From assembly GCA_937927265.1 (NCBI GenBank), contig CALBCO010000249.1, positions 1 through 8,015 on the forward strand: DNA of 8,015 bases. The letters run 5' to 3'. Below the pieces are notes generated by a model. That model did not search any database. It saw nothing but the letters and a program-made list of their open reading frames with translations, and was not told where the DNA came from. Position 1 is the stretch's first letter. The number at the start of each line of letters is the position of its first letter. The translations under genes were made by a program, and so were the position numbers. This document shows, one piece after another, positions 4,815 through 8,015 of this stretch. Source of the stretch: an uncultured Verrucomicrobiae bacterium. GTDB taxonomy: Bacteria > Verrucomicrobiota > Verrucomicrobiia > Palsa-1439.

Positions 4815-6599
4815 ATGAATCATCATCACAAAGAACTGGACAAGTGGGTCAAAGAAATGGCCGCCATGTGCCAGCCGGACAAAATTGTCTGGATTGACGG
4901 TAGTGACGCACAGCGCAAACAGCTCACGGCGGAAGCAATCAAGACCGGCGAAGTCATCGAGTTGAACCAGGAACTGTTGCCGGGCTGTCTCTACCACCGC
5001 ACCGCGGTCAACGACGTCGCCCGTACCGAGGGCTTGACCTACATTTGCACGGCGCGAGAAGAGGATGCCGGCACGACCAATAACTGGATGCCGCCCGAAA
5101 AGGCCTACGACCAGGCCCGCGAGTATTTCACCGGCGCAATGAAGGGGCGGACGATGTACGTGATCCCGTTCTCGATGGGGCCGGTCGGATCGGCATTCAG
5201 CAAGATTGGTGTCGAATTGACCGACAGCATCTATGTTGTTCTCAACATGCTGATCATGACGCGGGTCGGGACCTCCGTCCTCGACGCGCTGGGCGCCAAC
5301 GGGGTATTCACCAAGTGCCTCCACAGCAAGGCCGACCTGGACATCAACAAACGGCTCATTCTACATTTTCCCGAGGACAACACCATCTGGAGTGTCGGCT
5401 CCGGCTACGGCGGCAACGTGTTGCTGGGCAAGAAATGCCTTGCCTTGCGCATCGCCAGTTATCAAGCCCGGCAGGAAGGGTGGCTGGCGGAACACATGCT
5501 CATCCTTGGCGTCGAACATCCGGACGGCCAGATTGATTATATTGCCGGCGCATTTCCGAGCGCCTGTGGCAAGACCAATCTCGCCATGCTCGTGCCCTCC
5601 CCGGACCTCGCCAAGAAAGGGTACAAAGTTTGGACAGTGGGTGACGACATCGCGTGGATGCGGATCGGCCCCGACGGCCGCTTGTGGGCCATCAACCCAG
5701 AAAGCGGTTTCTTCGGTGTGGCCCCCGGCACAAATTCGAAATTCAACCCGAACGCAGTGGCGACGATCAAACGCAACACCATTTTCACCAACACCGCGTT
5801 ATTGCCCAACGGCACGGTTTGGTGGGAACAGGGCGACGGCGACCAGCCTGTGCAAGCGTTGGATTGGAGAGGCCAACCGTGGTATCCGGGCAAGACCGAC
5901 GAGCATGGCAAAAAGGTGGATGCAGCCCATGCCAACAGCCGATTTACCGCGCCGGCGAGCCAATGCCCGTCCATTTCTCCGCACTGGCAGGATCCGCAAG
6001 GGGTGCCGATCACAGCGATCTTCTTCGGCACCCGGCGCGCACGGTTAGCGCCGTTGATTTACCAATGTTTCGACTGGCAACACGCCGTGTATGTTGGGGC
6101 GACGATGTCTTCCGAACGGACCGCGGCGCAGTTTGGGAAGATCGGCGAAGTCCGGCACGATCCGATGGCGATGTTGCCGTTCTGCGGCTACAACATGGCC
6201 GACTACTTCCGCCATTGGCTCGAGATGGGCAAAAAGATTCTGCACCGGCCCAAGGTTTTCCGCGTGAACTGGTTCCGCCGCGACGATGACGGTAATTTTC
6301 TCTGGCCCGGCTTTGGCGAAAATCTGCGCATCCTCTTGTGGGCGCTGGCGCGGTGCCGCGGTCAAGCCAATGCCATCCGGACGCCGCTCGGTTGGGTGCC
6401 GACCTACGACAGCATTGACTGGGACGGCCTGCAATTCCCGCGTGCGAGTTGGTCCGATCTGCATGCGATTCATACTGAGGAGTGGTTGGAGGAGCAAAAC
6501 CAGAACCGTCAATTCCTCGCGCAATTCGGCCAACGTTTGCCGTCGGAGTTGTGGTACGAACACGCTGCCCGCGAATTTCGGCTGCGCGGCCACGAATGA
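4815..6599 (+). CDS. pckG: Phosphoenolpyruvate carboxykinase (GTP)
   Basis: This cytoplasmic enzyme interconverts oxaloacetate + GTP and phosphoenolpyruvate + CO2 + GDP, the entry step of gluconeogenesis or, in reverse, an anaplerotic CO2 fixation. The 594-residue product has the expected length and is complete. Visible family motifs in order are EEDAGTTNNWM, MKGRTMYVIPFSMGPVGS and KIGVELTDS. Next come SGYGGN (Tyr198 to Asn201, substrate site), LLGKKC (Lys206/Lys207) and EHMLILG (His227, metal ligand). The P-loop-like kinase-1a motif FPSACGKTN follows, with hyper-reactive Cys251 and Lys253. DDIAWM (Asp277/Asp278, kinase-2 metal site), GVAPGTN, RVNWFRRD and FLWPGFGEN complete the set. These identify the GTP-dependent rather than the ATP-dependent (pckA) family. 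No key residue appears to be missing. It stands alone: the moaA remnant is antiparallel upstream and the next gene is convergent, with stops 20 bases apart. Confidence 0.97.
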   Translation: MNHHHKELDKWVKEMAAMCQPDKIVWIDGSDAQRKQLTAEAIKTGEVIELNQELLPGCLYHRTAVNDVARTEGLTYICTAREEDAGTTNNWMPPEKAYDQAREYFTGAMKGRTMYVIPFSMGPVGSAFSKIGVELTDSIYVVLNMLIMTRVGTSVLDALGANGVFTKCLHSKADLDINKRLILHFPEDNTIWSVGSGYGGNVLLGKKCLALRIASYQARQEGWLAEHMLILGVEHPDGQIDYIAGAFPSACGKTNLAMLVPSPDLAKKGYKVWTVGDDIAWMRIGPDGRLWAINPESGFFGVAPGTNSKFNPNAVATIKRNTIFTNTALLPNGTVWWEQGDGDQPVQALDWRGQPWYPGKTDEHGKKVDAAHANSRFTAPASQCPSISPHWQDPQGVPITAIFFGTRRARLAPLIYQCFDWQHAVYVGATMSSERTAAQFGKIGEVRHDPMAMLPFCGYNMADYFRHWLEMGKKILHRPKVFRVNWFRRDDDGNFLWPGFGENLRILLWALARCRGQANAIRTPLGWVPTYDSIDWDGLQFPRASWSDLHAIHTEEWLEEQNQNRQFLAQFGQRLPSELWYEHAAREFRLRGHE

Positions 6600-6619
6600 A
6601 CTGCGACCCGCGGTCACGG

Positions 6620-8015
6620 TCATGGTTTGTTAATGTGGAGGCGCAGGAAGCGGTGTGGGGCGTCGGCCAACGGCACGCTGTCCACGGCTTTGTTGGTCTC
6701 CACGGTGCCGTCGTCGAACAACAACTGGATCGTGATGTCATTCGTTTGCCACCCGCTGGTCAAGTCGCCGGTACCTTCGATGAGGTAGTGGATGTCCGTT
6801 GCCGCTTTGACCCGCACATAGGTCAGCGTCAGCCGGTCGTTTTCCACGGCAACGGCTGGCAATCCTGCCCCATCGGCGAGCCACGGGTCCAAATGCAGGG
6901 CATACTCCAGTAGGTTCACGCGGCCATCGCCTTCGGGATCAGCCAGGTCGCCGGCAATGGCTGGATTGTTGGCGTTGGCACCGAACTTGTCGAGCCGCCA
7001 CTGGTCAATGGGTGGGTCCGCGATGGTGATGGTGGCGTTGCCCGGAGCACCAGTGGTGTAGGCGGCGTCCGGTTGAATCGTCAGGATCACGGTTTCCGGG
7101 CCTTCGACGAGGGCGTCGGCCAACGGCGTCATTGTGAGGTTCACGAAGCTGCTGCCGGCCGGTATCACCACGGGCGAATTGAGCGTCGGCAGGTAGTCAA
7201 TGCCATTCACTGCCGTGCCGCTGATGGCCACCGCCACCCTGAGGTTTTCTCCGACGCCACCTGTGCGCGCAATCTGGAAGGTGCCTGGGTTGGCGCCCCA
7301 TTCACCCGCATTAGCATCGGGTGCGGTGACAGTGACTACCGGCAGGCCGCCAACCCGAATCGCGCCGGGGCCGGTGACATAGGCCGGGTACGAGTTTGAG
7401 GTGAACAGACCGGCCGTGAAAGTGTCGGCGCCCAAGGTGAGTTGGCTGACGGTGTTGGTGACGTTGGCCGCGATCCAGACGGTGCCCGTTTGGTGTTCGG
7501 GCAGTTGGGACAGGTCCACTTGGAGTTCGAGCCGGGCGGTGGCGGCGATGTTGTTCGGACCGAACAGCCGTAGGAATCCACCGCCCTGCACGGTCACGGG
7601 GCCGGTGCCGAGCGTGGAGTTGGCGGCGACTTCCACCGCACCGAAAAAGTTGTTGAAGTTGTTGGTCTGGTTGTCGGAGCAAATGATGGTGCCGCCGGCG
7701 TAGGTGTTGGCTGTGCCGCGGATTATGAGGTTGCGATTGGCCGCGGGGCCGGTCGCCCCATTGGAGATGACTAGCGTTGCAGGGCCGGCGCCGTCCACAA
7801 TGTTGCCGCTCAAGGAGAAGGCGACGCCGTTGACAACACCGACGCGCAGGAGGCGATTGGTGCCGTGTAGGAAGAGTGGGCCGGTGAGTTCGTGGCCGTT
7901 GGCATCCACGCCGGTGACCGAGGTGTTGGCGCGCAGCCAGAGGGTGGCGTTGGTGGCAAAGGTGACGGGGCCGCTGAAGATGATTTTCGGGTTGGTGGCG
8001 GTGCCGGCGCGGCCG
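6620..8015 (-). CDS. C-terminal part of a large secreted beta-strand-repeat / Calx-beta protein
   Basis: 464 codons are visible with no stop up to the right edge, so the N-terminus lies outside. Codon 1 below is at 8014-8012. Residues about 96-148 (7729-7571) form an autotransporter-associated beta-strand repeat: NTYAGGT, then VEVAANSTLGTGPVTVQGGG. The preceding sequence is also Asn/Thr/Gly-rich and beta-helix-like. Residues about 226-333 (7339-7016) are a Calx-beta domain: GTFQIARTGG, a NGIDYLP turn, VVIPAGSS and LVEGPETVILTI, with acidic residues suited to calcium. Residues 337-464 form a C-terminal module with WRLDKFGANANNPAIAGD, a calcium-loop DPEGDGRVNLLEYAL, a strand-rich section with LIEGTGDL, and a final PHRFLRLHINKP. 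I associate this ending with verrucomicrobial secreted proteins, where it may be a sorting or anchoring module. No autotransporter beta-barrel is present at the C-terminus. The likely role is a cell-surface or extracellular structural/adhesive protein. Confidence 0.85.
   Translation of the reverse strand, partial: GRAGTATNPKIIFSGPVTFATNATLWLRANTSVTGVDANGHELTGPLFLHGTNRLLRVGVVNGVAFSLSGNIVDGAGPATLVISNGATGPAANRNLIIRGTANTYAGGTIICSDNQTNNFNNFFGAVEVAANSTLGTGPVTVQGGGFLRLFGPNNIAATARLELQVDLSQLPEHQTGTVWIAANVTNTVSQLTLGADTFTAGLFTSNSYPAYVTGPGAIRVGGLPVVTVTAPDANAGEWGANPGTFQIARTGGVGENLRVAVAISGTAVNGIDYLPTLNSPVVIPAGSSFVNLTMTPLADALVEGPETVILTIQPDAAYTTGAPGNATITIADPPIDQWRLDKFGANANNPAIAGDLADPEGDGRVNLLEYALHLDPWLADGAGLPAVAVENDRLTLTYVRVKAATDIHYLIEGTGDLTSGWQTNDITIQLLFDDGTVETNKAVDSVPLADAPHRFLRLHINKP

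Noticed and set aside
4323..5324. Long minus-strand open frame (333 codons) covering part of moaA and antisense to PEPCK
   Set aside because: Only its last ~110 codons are MoaA-like; the rest is the antisense shadow of the clearly coding PEPCK gene.
6600..6640. Intrinsic terminator between the convergent PEPCK and beta-repeat genes
   Set aside because: The 20-base gap contains no convincing stem with a U-tract on either strand.
7907..7909. GTG at 7909 as the true start of the beta-repeat protein
   Set aside because: The frame stays open to the window edge with sequence of the same beta-helix-like character (for example ATLWLRANTSVTG), and no signal peptide follows the GTG.

Overview
The window is about 60% G+C and looks like chromosomal DNA of a Verrucomicrobiota bacterium, probably from the Pedosphaera/Limisphaera side of the phylum. 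This is inferred from protein style. The right-hand gene combines an autotransporter-type beta-strand repeat, a Calx-beta domain and a calcium-loop C-terminal region ending in FLRL, an arrangement I associate with that phylum. The secreted protease-like protein on the left fits too. No rRNA or other taxonomic marker is present, so the placement is moderate in confidence.

Layout: (1) Bases 1-39 hold the first 13 codons of a probable gene running leftwards out of the window. Bases 40-216 form a divergent intergenic region with inverted repeats. (2) Bases 217-4017 carry three tightly packed rightward genes: a small lipoprotein, a 725-residue exported protein with a zinc-metalloprotease HExxH motif, and an exported protein with a TPR-like middle and a discoidin-like C-terminus. 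The second and third overlap by ATGA, and a strong hairpin follows the last stop. All three products are predicted to leave the cytoplasm, so the cassette probably works at the cell surface; its function is unknown. (3) Bases 4090 to about 4665, on the minus strand, are a broken moaA (molybdenum cofactor biosynthesis). The C-terminal half is clearly recognisable, but the N-terminal half with the radical-SAM cysteines is absent and a one-base frameshift splits what remains. (4) Bases 4815-6599 encode a complete GTP-type phosphoenolpyruvate carboxykinase, the central gluconeogenic/anaplerotic enzyme. (5) Bases 6620-8015, minus strand, hold the C-terminal 464 codons of a large secreted beta-repeat protein that continues beyond the right edge. 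It converges on the PEPCK gene with only 20 bases between the stops.

The most notable features are the decayed moaA between two healthy gene blocks, with short repeats at its broken end, and the uncharacterised exported three-gene cassette whose protease motif has an unusual third-ligand spacing. I see no CRISPR array, tRNA, rRNA, insertion sequence or phage gene, and no clear evidence of a wholly new multi-gene system.
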